64,000 nucleotides of DNA from Piromyces finnis (lineage: Eukaryota > Neocallimastigomycota > Neocallimastigomycetes > Neocallimastigales > Neocallimastigaceae). This document shows positions 55,301 to 64,000 of this stretch, piece by piece (position 1 is the stretch's first letter; each line of letters opens with the position of its first letter). Where the stretch lies: contig MCFH01000016.1 in the NCBI GenBank assembly GCA_002104945.1, forward strand, positions 682,001-746,000, given 5' to 3'. Under the pieces are notes generated by a model, which worked only from the letters and a program-made list of their open reading frames with translations, did not search any database and was not told the DNA's origin. The translations under genes and the position numbers were made by a program.

Positions 55301-58199
55301 TAATATTTAAATTAAAAATTTTGTTCTTTATATATGACTAAAGTGGATAAAATTTTTTGTAAAACTTTCTTATTATGGCTTAATTTAACTTTATAGTAAT
55401 TTTTTAATAATTTAAAAAGCTTTATTATTAATTAATTTAATTTCAAAGGATTAGACTTATTTAGTTAATAATTTGACAAGTTATAAAGTTAAAAGCAATT
55501 TTATATTTATAGCATATAAAATATACCTTAAATTATCATTTATAAAGATAAAAGCAATTTTAGCTTTATAAGTTATCAAATTGTTAAGGTATATTCTATA
55601 TACTATAATTAACATATTGTTTTATTCAAACATATTCCATATATATTTTAATAAAACATTAATTATATTTAACAAAAAATAATTTATATTATATTATAAC
55701 AATTATTAAATAAAATATATTTTTTAAGAATATTATTTATTGATAAATGTAAAAAACAAATTAAATCTACATAGAATAGAAAAAAACGAATAATCTTGCC
55801 AAAGATAATTCTAATACTAGTAATACTAGGAATTGGTTTTTTTGATATAAAAAAATATTAGGTTATTAATAATTAACTTGTTAAATATTTACTTTTTTTA
55901 ATATTAATTCTTAGTGGATTTTTAATTATAAATAAAGTTATTAAAATTTCATTTGTTAATCTTATCCAATCTTTATATTATACAATATATATATTAAATA
56001 TAAAATAAAGTTTGAAGTTTGGAAATTTTAAATGAAATGTTTATTCAAAATTATAAACACCATAATATATTGCAATATATAACCTAATTCAATTGCCACC
56101 TTATATAATATTTATTGATTAATTTTTATTGGAATACAGAAATTGAGAAAAAATAAAATATTTGTTAAAAAAGTGTGACAAACCTACTAGAAAAAGAAAG
56201 AAATAATTAAAAAATTAAAATACCTAGGAACTAAAATGATTAATAATATGTTCACTATTAATTAATATATATTTTTATAATTTATTAGGAATAAATAGAG
56301 AAATAGTTATAGCAATAATAAAACAATTGCTTAAAAATACAAATGTTGAATAAAATCAATATTACTTCACAAATATTTTCAATATTTATAGCCGATAAAG
56401 CATAAATTTATAATATAAATATAAAATAAATTAAATACATGGAATTATTATAAAAAAATTATAATGAATTTAGTTTTTATTAATTAATTAAATTTAATAA
56501 ATGTTTATAAATGGTTACACAAAATGTATTAACTTTTTTATTATTTCTTCAATTGCTTATTTAAATTTTGTAATATTATAGCCACATAATGTTTGTAATA
56601 ATAATATTTTTATTATTTTAATATTAATATTTTGAATATGATATAGATAAATGTTTATAATGCGCCGTATGGATATCCATGTTATATATTTTTTCTAATA
56701 ATTAAAAATAAATTTCTATAGACCTGTTTAAGAAAAAAAATTTTTTCTATAATCACTAAATTCAATAATATGAATGACATAATTAATTAGTAATATATAT
56801 AATTGTTATATTTTATCTAATTTTAAATATTGCTATTATTAATTATTTATTATCAAGTGTTATGAGAATACTTGTTAATGACAGCTATTATATTACATTT
56901 TTAATTAGTAATTGAAAACTATTATTATAGCTTTAGGAGTTTAAAATAATAAATATTTTCAATTTCTAAAGATTTAATAAACAATAAATTATCAATAAAT
57001 TATTAAATATATAATAAACTGTATTGATTTAATTAAAATGTATATATCAAAATTAAATTACTGCATAATTTTAAATAATATCATAATATATATTGATATA
57101 TAATTTATATTTTATAATCATTTAGATTTTATATTATTAAATTTATTTTATTCAAATGTTATAGCCATCTTTTAATTATTTAATATAGTTTTGTATATAT
57201 TAAAATAAATTGTTTCATAAATTTTATTTAAATTATTATATATTACAATAAATTAAAAATTAAAAAGTATTGGTAGTATATTAAATAGTGTTTATTATTA
57301 TATAGAGAAATAAATATATATTATATGAAAATCGATTTATATTATTACATTGTATGGTTTATCAATGCTTTATTAATATTTACATTAAAATGAAAAAGCT
57401 TATAATATATAGTGTATATTTGTAATATAAATTGTTAATATATTGTAAATTAAATTGATGTTTTTTTTATTAATATATGTTTAGTTTATAATATGTAATA
57501 TATTATTGTAGGTAAATGTAAAATTTTATATAATTTATAGTTCAAATAATATATTGTAAATTTAATTTATTTCTTCAATACTATGATATATTTCACCAAT
57601 ATTATTTATTAGCTTTTTTTTTTTTTTTTTTTTTTTTCAATATAAAGCAATGAAATTTACCTTTTTATTTTTAATTTTTTTTGTTTAAATATATTTTTTA
57701 TAAAATAATTTAAAACTTTTAAATCTTAAAAATAAAATTTTTATTAAAAGAGAAGAATAAAAAATTAAATATTTTTAAGAAAAATAAAAAAGATTCAGAA
57801 TAATTACAATATTACACCACAAAAAAAAAATATAATATTATAGATTTTAATTATTTTGATTAGTTAATAAAAACAGAAATAAGTGTTATTCTGTATCTTT
57901 TTTATATATTATATAGTCAATACACGTCGATAATTTAATTAATTCAAAAATAAATAAATAAGTATATATAAAAGAAATATTAATAATAAAAAAGGTAATT
58001 ATATATAATTAATTGAATGAAAAAAAAAAGAAATAAATACAAAAGATTCATTGAAAGTTAAATAAATACTATTACTAATAGTTAATTATTAATTAGTAAT
58101 TAAAATATATTTTATTAATATTAATTGCTTAATTATATTGTAGTTAATAATATAAATTTATTATCTTTATATTTTTTAATATTAATAGTAATATACAAG
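52360..58199. other. 5.8 kb gene-free region
   Basis: The largest gap in the window, between divergent genes for two secreted or surface proteins. No frame longer than about 60 codons and no exon-like, less AT-rich islands. It contains a compound direct/inverted repeat at 55467-55604, a GTCATA-ACG-TATGAC hairpin at about 54954-54970, a TAATACTAG duplication near 55813-55830, an ATGGATATCCAT palindrome at about 56671-56682 and a T26 run at about 57613-57638. No tRNA-like or rRNA-like sequence seen. Confidence 0.55.
55467..55604. repeat. Compound direct and inverted repeat
   Basis: A 22-of-23 direct repeat TTATAAAGWTAAAAGCAATT(TTA) occurs at 55481-55503 and 55540-55562. The segment 55467-55491 is 21/25 identical to the reverse complement of 55562-55586. 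AGCATATAAAATATACCTTA (55511-55530) matches the reverse complement of 55585-55604 at 18/20. So blocks A and B recur inverted in the order A-B-A-A'-B'. Could be a degraded MITE or a structured element; no target-site duplication was identified. Confidence 0.6.
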
Positions 58200-60977
58200 A
58201 TGAAGTGTTTTACAAAAATATCTCTTGTTGTATTATCTCTCTTTTCTTTAAGTAAAGGGGCATTTGGTCAAACTAACAATAATAATGTAGATTTAAATTC
58301 ATTATTTTCAAATATAATTGGAAATAATGATGTACAAAGTACTAAAGTTGCTGGTGTTACCGCTAACCCAACTGAAATTGACGATGAATATACCCAAGAA
58401 GACTTTAGAAAATTTACAAAATTCCTTTTAAATGCTGTTACTCCAACTAAAAATGTTGTTGCTTCTCCAACTACCCCAGCTTCTGATCTTTTAGGTGAAA
58501 TTAAAGATCTTTCTGCTGAACTTGACCAAATTAAGGAAAGAAGAGTAAATGAAATTGATGAATTAATTGATATTATTAAGAATGTTTCTTCTAGATTAGA
58601 AAATTTAGAAAATACTGTTGAACAAAAACTTTCTGAAAAAGAAGCTAACGTTGATACTGTTGTAGATAGTAAGGAAGTTGACTTAAATAATGCTGAAGTT
58701 GATAACATTAATCAAGTTATTTCTCCAATTAATGAAGCTGATATTAAATATGCTGCAATTTACAAAGCTCTTAATCAAAAGAATGAAGACAGAATTGCTG
58801 AAATGCAACAAAATGAAATCAAACTTTTGGAAGAAATTAAAGGATTAATTGCTAACAACAATAATAATAATGTTGTTCTTGATAAAGGAAAGGCAGTAGT
58901 TGATAAAGAAATTATTGTAAATACTGAAGAAGTAAATTCTGCTCCACCTCCAGAAACTACTGAAGAATCAATGAAGGAACAAATTAATGCTGAAGGTGAA
59001 GTTTTTGATCAACTTTATCAAGATCTTAATAAGGATATTGACGAATATAAGAAGGTTGTTTTACAAAAAAGCGAAAATGTCAATAGTGATGAACAATTCA
59101 CAAAAGCAGCAATGATTAGAGATAAAACAAAATCAATTAAACAATATATTAATAAATTAGCATCTTTAGCTAAGAATGAAGAACAAAAGAATAAGCTTAA
59201 GGAAATTAATGATAAATTCGATGGTGTCGAAAATGTCCATATTGAAAAGGTTAACAATGATGAAGAAATAGTTAAGGATGAAATTGCAGCTAAGGAAACT
59301 GCTGAAGAAGCTAAAAACACAAACACTGATGATTTAAAGAATGTAGTTTCAATTGACAATGTTAAAAAAGTTATTGATAAAATTGCTTCTAGTACTACCA
59401 ATGAACAACAAGTTGGTGAAGTTCAAAGAATTATTAAGGAAATTCAATTAAATGAACAAATTCAATTACAAAATGAAAAAACTTTAGCTGAAAATGAAGA
59501 TGATTCTGTTGAAAATGCTCTCTTTAAGGCTGCTTCAAACACAATGAATGAAGAACAAGTCGAAGAAGTACGTAAGTTTATTAAGGCAATTGAAGCTAAT
59601 GCAATTCTTGATAGCAATCTTAAGAAAGATGAAGTTATTAAAAAGTTAATATATGATATTTCTGCAAACACTACTAACGAAGAACAAGTTAAAAAGGTAC
59701 AAAGAATCCTTGAAAAGATTGAAATTTACAATAAGTTTGCTGAAGATACTCAACAAGAAAGAGAAGATAATTTAGCCTTTGGACAAGAAATGGCTGCTGA
59801 AATTGTAAAGACTCCAGATGAAATTAGTAATGATTTAAAAAATCTTTTGGTAAGTTTAGTTGAAAATGCTAAGACTGAAGAAGAAGCATCAAATGTTGCT
59901 AATATTATAGCTCAAATAAAAAACCACGATAAACTTATTAAAGAAGCTGAAAAAACTAAAGAAGCTGAAAGTGATATAAAAATCCCAAATGTAGAATCAT
60001 ACATTATTGAAAAGGAGGATGGTACTACTAGTGAAATTTTCCTCAGAGAAGATTATGAATTTATCCCACCATCTAAAATTCCAGTAGGTAAGCAATCTGT
60101 TAAAATTGATTTAGAAGATGATGAAGAACAAAGCAATGGGGGAATGTATATTCTTGGAGCTTTAGGTGTTATTGCTATAGCTGGTGCTGGCTTTACTTAC
60201 AGATCAAAGGCTAAAAAGTTAAATGATGAATTTCCATTCTCAGATAGTAATTTACCATTTTCAAGTAGTATGAATGGTTTAGTTGTTGACAAGGAATTCC
60301 TTTACGGCAAAACTGAAATCGCCAAACCTGATAATATTATTAATAATGATGCTGTAATTCGTCCATCACAACCATCTTGGGCTACTTCTGTCTTAATGGA
60401 TGAAAATAACAAAAAAGGTTTAAAGGAAAATATCACAATGATTGAAGATCCAGAAGAACTTTTAGATGAACAATTAAATAAAATTCAAAGCAAGGAAAAA
60501 GTTATTGTTAAGTCTTCCCTTCCATCAGTTGTTATTACTATTGATGAAGATAATGTAACTACTAAGGAAGTTCCAGAAGTTCCAAAGCAAAAAGTAAAGA
60601 AACCAAAATTAAGACGTAGTATTGGTAGTATTTCTTTAGATAAGAAAATTAAAGAAGACAGAGAAGGTGCAGCTGAAAAGAAGAAAAGTCGTAAATCTAA
60701 GAGACATCAAAAGAAGGAAATTCCTCGTAAGATTAAAGAGGAAGAAGAATTAGATGAAGAAACCGAAATTTCAATTAATACTTCATTTATGCTTGAAGAT
60801 CCATCTTCATTATTTGATGAAGAAGAAAAAACAAAGAAGGTTTTATTGGAAGAAAAGCCAAAGGTACCAAAACGTATTAGTAGTTATGTCACCGAATGTC
60901 CATTCACTGATGATTTTGCTAAGGAATTAATGGAAGATTACAACAAAAAGTTTGGAGAAATGGAAAAGGAAAACTAA
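58200..60977 (+). CDS. Type I single-pass membrane protein with four internal helical repeats, function unknown
   Basis: Intronless, 925 residues. The ATG at 58200 gives a clean signal peptide (MKCFTKISLVVLSLFSLSKG, then AFGQ). The extracytoplasmic part has a coiled-coil stretch (LGEIKDLSAELDQIKERRVN onward) and four repeats of about 35-45 residues at 59347-59457, 59503-59607, 59626-59736 and 59815-59934. They share TNEQQVGEVQRIIKEI / MNEEQVEEVRKFIKAI / TNEEQVKKVQRILEKI / KTEEEASNVANIIAQI. A single membrane segment (GGMYILGALGVIAIAGAGFT, about residues 647-666) is followed by YRSKAKK, giving a type I topology, and a cytosolic tail of about 250 residues with a basic patch (KKKSRKSKRHQKKEIPRK) and acidic stretches. 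No known domain was recognised. It could be a wall- or surface-linking protein; that is speculation. Confidence 0.82.
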   Translation: MKCFTKISLVVLSLFSLSKGAFGQTNNNNVDLNSLFSNIIGNNDVQSTKVAGVTANPTEIDDEYTQEDFRKFTKFLLNAVTPTKNVVASPTTPASDLLGEIKDLSAELDQIKERRVNEIDELIDIIKNVSSRLENLENTVEQKLSEKEANVDTVVDSKEVDLNNAEVDNINQVISPINEADIKYAAIYKALNQKNEDRIAEMQQNEIKLLEEIKGLIANNNNNNVVLDKGKAVVDKEIIVNTEEVNSAPPPETTEESMKEQINAEGEVFDQLYQDLNKDIDEYKKVVLQKSENVNSDEQFTKAAMIRDKTKSIKQYINKLASLAKNEEQKNKLKEINDKFDGVENVHIEKVNNDEEIVKDEIAAKETAEEAKNTNTDDLKNVVSIDNVKKVIDKIASSTTNEQQVGEVQRIIKEIQLNEQIQLQNEKTLAENEDDSVENALFKAASNTMNEEQVEEVRKFIKAIEANAILDSNLKKDEVIKKLIYDISANTTNEEQVKKVQRILEKIEIYNKFAEDTQQEREDNLAFGQEMAAEIVKTPDEISNDLKNLLVSLVENAKTEEEASNVANIIAQIKNHDKLIKEAEKTKEAESDIKIPNVESYIIEKEDGTTSEIFLREDYEFIPPSKIPVGKQSVKIDLEDDEEQSNGGMYILGALGVIAIAGAGFTYRSKAKKLNDEFPFSDSNLPFSSSMNGLVVDKEFLYGKTEIAKPDNIINNDAVIRPSQPSWATSVLMDENNKKGLKENITMIEDPEELLDEQLNKIQSKEKVIVKSSLPSVVITIDEDNVTTKEVPEVPKQKVKKPKLRRSIGSISLDKKIKEDREGAAEKKKSRKSKRHQKKEIPRKIKEEEELDEETEISINTSFMLEDPSSLFDEEEKTKKVLLEEKPKVPKRISSYVTECPFTDDFAKELMEDYNKKFGEMEKEN

Positions 60978-62224
60978 ATAAAAAAATTAAAAACCACATT
61001 ATTCTTAACGTAACAATTAACCACATTTATTTAACAATTAACTCTTTTATAAATTAATCTATATTTAACAGCATTTAACGCATTTATATTTATTTAATTA
61101 TAAAAATATTTATATCTTATACATAAGCTTATAATATTATCAATATATATTTTATCATTAATATCAAAAAAAGAGTTAATAACTAATTAAAAATGAGATA
61201 AAGAGAGATAAAATAAATTTTCTTCTCTTTAAAAATAAAAATATTTATTTTTAATTAAGATATAAAAATAACTTAGATAAGAAATGCGTAGTAAATTGAA
61301 AAAAAAAGGAAAAAAAAAAGGAATTTTTTTTTATATATAATTATTATTACTAAAAATTCATGTTTTTTCTTTTTTAATCAATATTTTTCTACAATTTAAT
61401 TTTCTAGGTAAATGTTACACTTAAAACTAGTAACAAGCAAACGCATTTTTACAATCAAATCTATTATAATAATATAATTTTGTTAATTTTTTTTTATTTT
61501 TATTTTTATATATCTATATAAATTTTAATAAAACATTTAATTATATAAAAGATAAAAAAAAAAAAAAAAAAAGGATTTCAAAGTGTTTTAATATAAATGG
61601 TATGTGTGTATGAATAAACCCTTTTTTTTTTGTGTGTGTGTGTGTGTGTGGGACGAATAATAGAAAAGAAATCTTAACAAGTATCATAAAAAAAAAAAAA
61701 ATACATAATTATTAAGTATTTACATACTAAAACTAAATAATAGCTATTATAAAATATTTAGTTAAATTATATATTTTTTATTATATATATTTTTTAATTA
61801 TAATTTATTTTTATTTGATTATTATTATAATTATTATTTTGTTATAATGAAAAATTGACAATTATTTATAAAGAGGTTCTGTAATGATAATTATTTAATT
61901 TACATGAAATTACTATTAGCTATTATATTTAATATATATAACATGTTAATTTTTTATAAAACGAAAGATTATTTTTTTTATATATGTAAAAATGATTTTA
62001 AAATTTTAGCGTTTATTTTAATAAAGTGATATTATTTTAAATTACAGTGCTATTTATGGCGAATTTAAGGATTTTGAAAATAAATAAATTAAAATGTTAG
62101 GGTTTATATATATAATACCGAATGTTATTGTTATTCTTATTATTATATATTATATGTCATACAACAATAATAAAAAAAAAAAAAAATAGTAGATATTTTA
62201 ATTATTTTTTTTTCTTTTATTCAT
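60978..62224. terminator. Convergent 3' region (membrane orphan / LURP-one-like)
   Basis: About 1.25 kb holding both 3' ends. It contains an A-run at 61556-61572 and a T10-(TG)10 microsatellite at 61622-61650. No gene seen. Confidence 0.45.
61622..61650. repeat. T10-(TG)10 microsatellite
   Basis: A T run followed by ten TG units, a rare GC-containing simple repeat in this window. Confidence 0.9.
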
Positions 62225-62851
62225 TTAACAATAGTGATTTCTTTTATCTCTACTTCCAATGTTTGTTTTAGCAAAAAATACAGCAATTGCAATTATTAAT
62301 GCATTATCAACATCAGATGCCATTTCAATAGAATATCTACTTTCAGTATCTATTAAGAATGAATTTGCATCCATTAATTCAACAATCTTTGCAACCATTG
62401 GTGAACCTTCTTTTTCTTTTCCTTGGAAGATTCCACATGATCCAAAAAATCCATCACAATTCATATCAAGAACTTCATTTTTTTCTGTTGCTTGATTGTA
62501 AAACTCAACAGAAAACTTGATGGCAACAGTGGAATTCTTTGGAGTAATAGTAGCTAAAATATCTTTATCATCTTTTCCTTTATAGATTTTTGTTTTAGAA
62601 GAAAATAATTTTTCACGAAAATTAAATAATGGTTTATTGTTATTATCATAGACAACTCTATAGGAATCACCTTTATTACATTTGAAATATTCAATCCCAT
62701 CACTACCTACAAATTTAAAATCACAATCATTTGTTTCTGGATTATCAATTAATAATAAATTCATATATTGTTTAAAGGTAAATCCTTCAAGAACACTGAT
62801 TTCATTTTTTGGTTGAGATACAATTTCCGAATTGTAAGTTTTTAATTTCAT
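62225..62851 (-). CDS. LURP-one-related (tubby C-terminal-like) protein
   Basis: Intronless, 208 residues. The beta-rich pattern fits the LURP1/LOR family, which shares the tubby/phospholipid scramblase fold: a strand block FKFVGSDGIEYFKCNKGDSY, the RVVYDNNNKPLFNFREKLFS block (D-x-x-x-x-P-L-F), KTKIYKGKDDKDILATITPK, a central NEVLDMNCDGFFGS block, then the hydrophobic C-terminal helix SIEMASDVDNALIIAIAVFF expected to sit inside the barrel. Start MKLKTYNSEIVS at 62851. Family members may act at membranes, but the biochemical role of the family is poorly known. A second copy of the C-terminal signature lies just upstream at 63922-64000, so this is a tandem pair. The short tail after the helix (KTNIGSRDKRNHYC) has no recognised motif. 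Confidence 0.82.
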   Translation of the reverse strand: MKLKTYNSEIVSQPKNEISVLEGFTFKQYMNLLLIDNPETNDCDFKFVGSDGIEYFKCNKGDSYRVVYDNNNKPLFNFREKLFSSKTKIYKGKDDKDILATITPKNSTVAIKFSVEFYNQATEKNEVLDMNCDGFFGSCGIFQGKEKEGSPMVAKIVELMDANSFLIDTESRYSIEMASDVDNALIIAIAVFFAKTNIGSRDKRNHYC

Positions 62852-63833
62852 ATTTGATTATTTTTTTTTTAAAAAAAAATTAAATACAACAAAAAGTATT
62901 AAAATTAATTTTTATTCATTTATTTATAAAAAAATATTAATTTATTTTATATTTTTTTTAATTAGATAAAATATTTTTTTAAAGTTGTACAAGGTGAATA
63001 ACTTTTTCATATTATAATAAAATGTTAATAACTTTTAAGAGAAAGATACTTTAAATATCTAAATTATTTATATATTTTTTTTTCATTTCCCATTCATATT
63101 TTATTTTATTGCTTTGATTTTATTATAAATAATTAAGCAAAATCTAATTGTTATTATAATGTTAATAAAATATTAAAAGCAATTTTAATTGTGATAATAA
63201 TAATGATAAATTAATGTATTAGAAGAAAAAAAAATATGGAATAAGAAAAATGATAGCCACTTTATCATTTTTATAATTAATTAACAAATAAAAAACATTA
63301 TGGTTTACTTGTATAAAATATGATTTAAATACTTTTTTAATATCCTAATATAGATTTTCTTTTTATTATTATTGTTATTATTATTATCTTCTATTGAATA
63401 TATTTATAATTTTTTTTTAATTAACTATATTATTAAAATCATTTAATCCTCTATTTTATTTTATATACTAAAAACCATTTTAATATAAAAGAATGAATAT
63501 TTTATTGTGAACTTATATATAAATAATTAAAGAAAAAGGGAGATAAGAAATGTTTTATTTACTCTATAATAAAATGTATAATTATTTGCTTTTATATTTG
63601 TATATTTTAAAATTTTAATTTTAAATTATTTTTACATTAATAAAATAAATATATAATAAAACAAAAGAAATAAATTATTTATCATAAAAGTATATACAAT
63701 AAATTATAACAATTTTTTTTCTTTAAAAATATTAATAAATCATATTTTAAAAGATTACTAATTTTAATAGATAACTAAATATTTGTATTTTACCATTTAC
63801 AATTATTAGTGTTTTGATTAATTTAAATATACA

Positions 63834-63875
<42 letters not shown>

Positions 63876-63921
63876 TTCATATTATATTATTGCGTTTTTT
63901 TTTTTTATTTATTTATTTTTC
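62852..63921. other. Spacer between tandem LURP-one-like genes
   Basis: About 1.07 kb, with the promoter of the 62225-62851 gene near its left end and the 3' region of the next gene at its right. It contains T10A9 at 62861-62879 and an (ATT)n microsatellite at 63834-63875. No gene seen. Confidence 0.5.
63834..63875. repeat. (ATT)n microsatellite
   Basis: About 13-14 ATT units, about 50 bp downstream of the stop of the edge LURP-one-like gene. Confidence 0.9.
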
Positions 63922-64000
63922 TTATTCTTTCTTTAATTGGTCGAAACAAATGGTTGCAGCGACAATTAAAGCAATATCAACACCTGGTGCAATTTCGACA
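63922..64000 (-). CDS. Second LURP-one-related protein (C-terminal fragment, cut by window edge)
   Basis: The last 25 codons read VEIAPGVDIALIVAATICFD, then QLKKE and stop at 63922-63924. This is a strong match to the C-terminal helix of LURP-one-related proteins (xxxPGVDxALIxAxxxxxD) and is closer to the family consensus than the neighbouring 62225-62851 copy, with which it aligns (SDVDNALIIAIAVFF). Same strand, so a head-to-tail tandem. Only the C-terminus is visible. Confidence 0.75.
   Translation of the reverse strand, partial: VEIAPGVDIALIVAATICFDQLKKE

Noticed and set aside
58125-58199. Extended N-terminus for the membrane orphan
   Set aside because: The extension starts at a non-ATG codon and is AT-rich upstream sequence; the ATG at 58200 starts a clean signal peptide.
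52360-58199. tRNA or other RNA genes in the large gap
   Set aside because: No GC-richer cloverleaf-like segment or A/B box resembling a tRNA was found; short palindromes are too small to call.
58268-59671. Antisense frames opposite the membrane orphan
   Set aside because: Ser/Leu/Phe-rich mirror of Glu/Lys/Asn codons.
23523-63875. CRISPR-like or satellite arrays
   Set aside because: The repeats are mono-, di- and trinucleotide microsatellites without spacers of fixed length.

Overview
The window is nuclear DNA from an intron-containing eukaryote of extreme A+T content. By eye G+C is well under 25%, with homopolymer A/T runs up to 36 nt and many (AAT)n/(AT)n microsatellites. The gene set (Siw14-type phosphatase, Atg27-like receptor, Vps74/GOLPH3, GCN2, TAF3-like factor, annexin), the style of the secreted proteins and the sparse layout fit an anaerobic gut fungus (Neocallimastigomycota). 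A dictyostelid-like AT-rich protist cannot be fully excluded without database comparison. Introns are GT-AG, mostly 50-200 nt and extremely AT-rich. Exon joins quoted below were checked for reading phase by hand.

Layout, left to right: (1) minus-strand myosin heavy chain whose tail enters a MyTH4 domain and runs off the left edge (1-4831). (2) Plus-strand, intron-riddled coiled-coil gene ending in a 2.1 kb Asn/Ser/Asp/Glu-rich exon (5573-10953). (3) Minus-strand Siw14-like atypical phosphatase (11414-12647), divergent over only 249 bp from (4) a plus-strand Atg27-like single-pass receptor (12897-14370). (5) Minus-strand GCN2 eIF2alpha kinase with RWD, pseudokinase, kinase and HisRS-like domains (14934-22845). 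(6) Plus-strand giant spectraplakin-like protein of about 3,545 residues: CH-CH, spectrin-like helical repeats, a basic SGIP-containing region, and a GAR/GAS2 domain (26593-38198). (7) Minus-strand Vps74/GOLPH3 (39212-40566). (8) Plus-strand TAF3-like histone-fold protein (42654-46529). (9) Minus-strand four-repeat annexin (47478-49044). (10) Minus-strand cysteine-rich, probably GPI-anchored orphan (51571-52359). (11) Plus-strand signal-peptide/one-TM orphan with four internal helical repeats (58200-60977). (12) and (13) Two LURP-one-related (tubby-like) genes in tandem on the minus strand, the second cut by the right edge (62225-62851 and 63922-64000).

The first nine genes alternate strictly in strand, so they form divergent pairs with shared upstream regions and convergent pairs with shared 3' regions. 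Large gene-free gaps lie in divergent spaces (22.8-26.6, 40.6-42.65 and 52.4-58.2 kb). Two themes recur: actin/microtubule cytoskeleton (MyTH4 myosin, spectraplakin) and membrane or Golgi/vacuole traffic (Atg27, Vps74, annexin). The genes are not an operon and no shared pathway is implied. No tRNA, rRNA, transposase, reverse transcriptase or CRISPR array was recognised.
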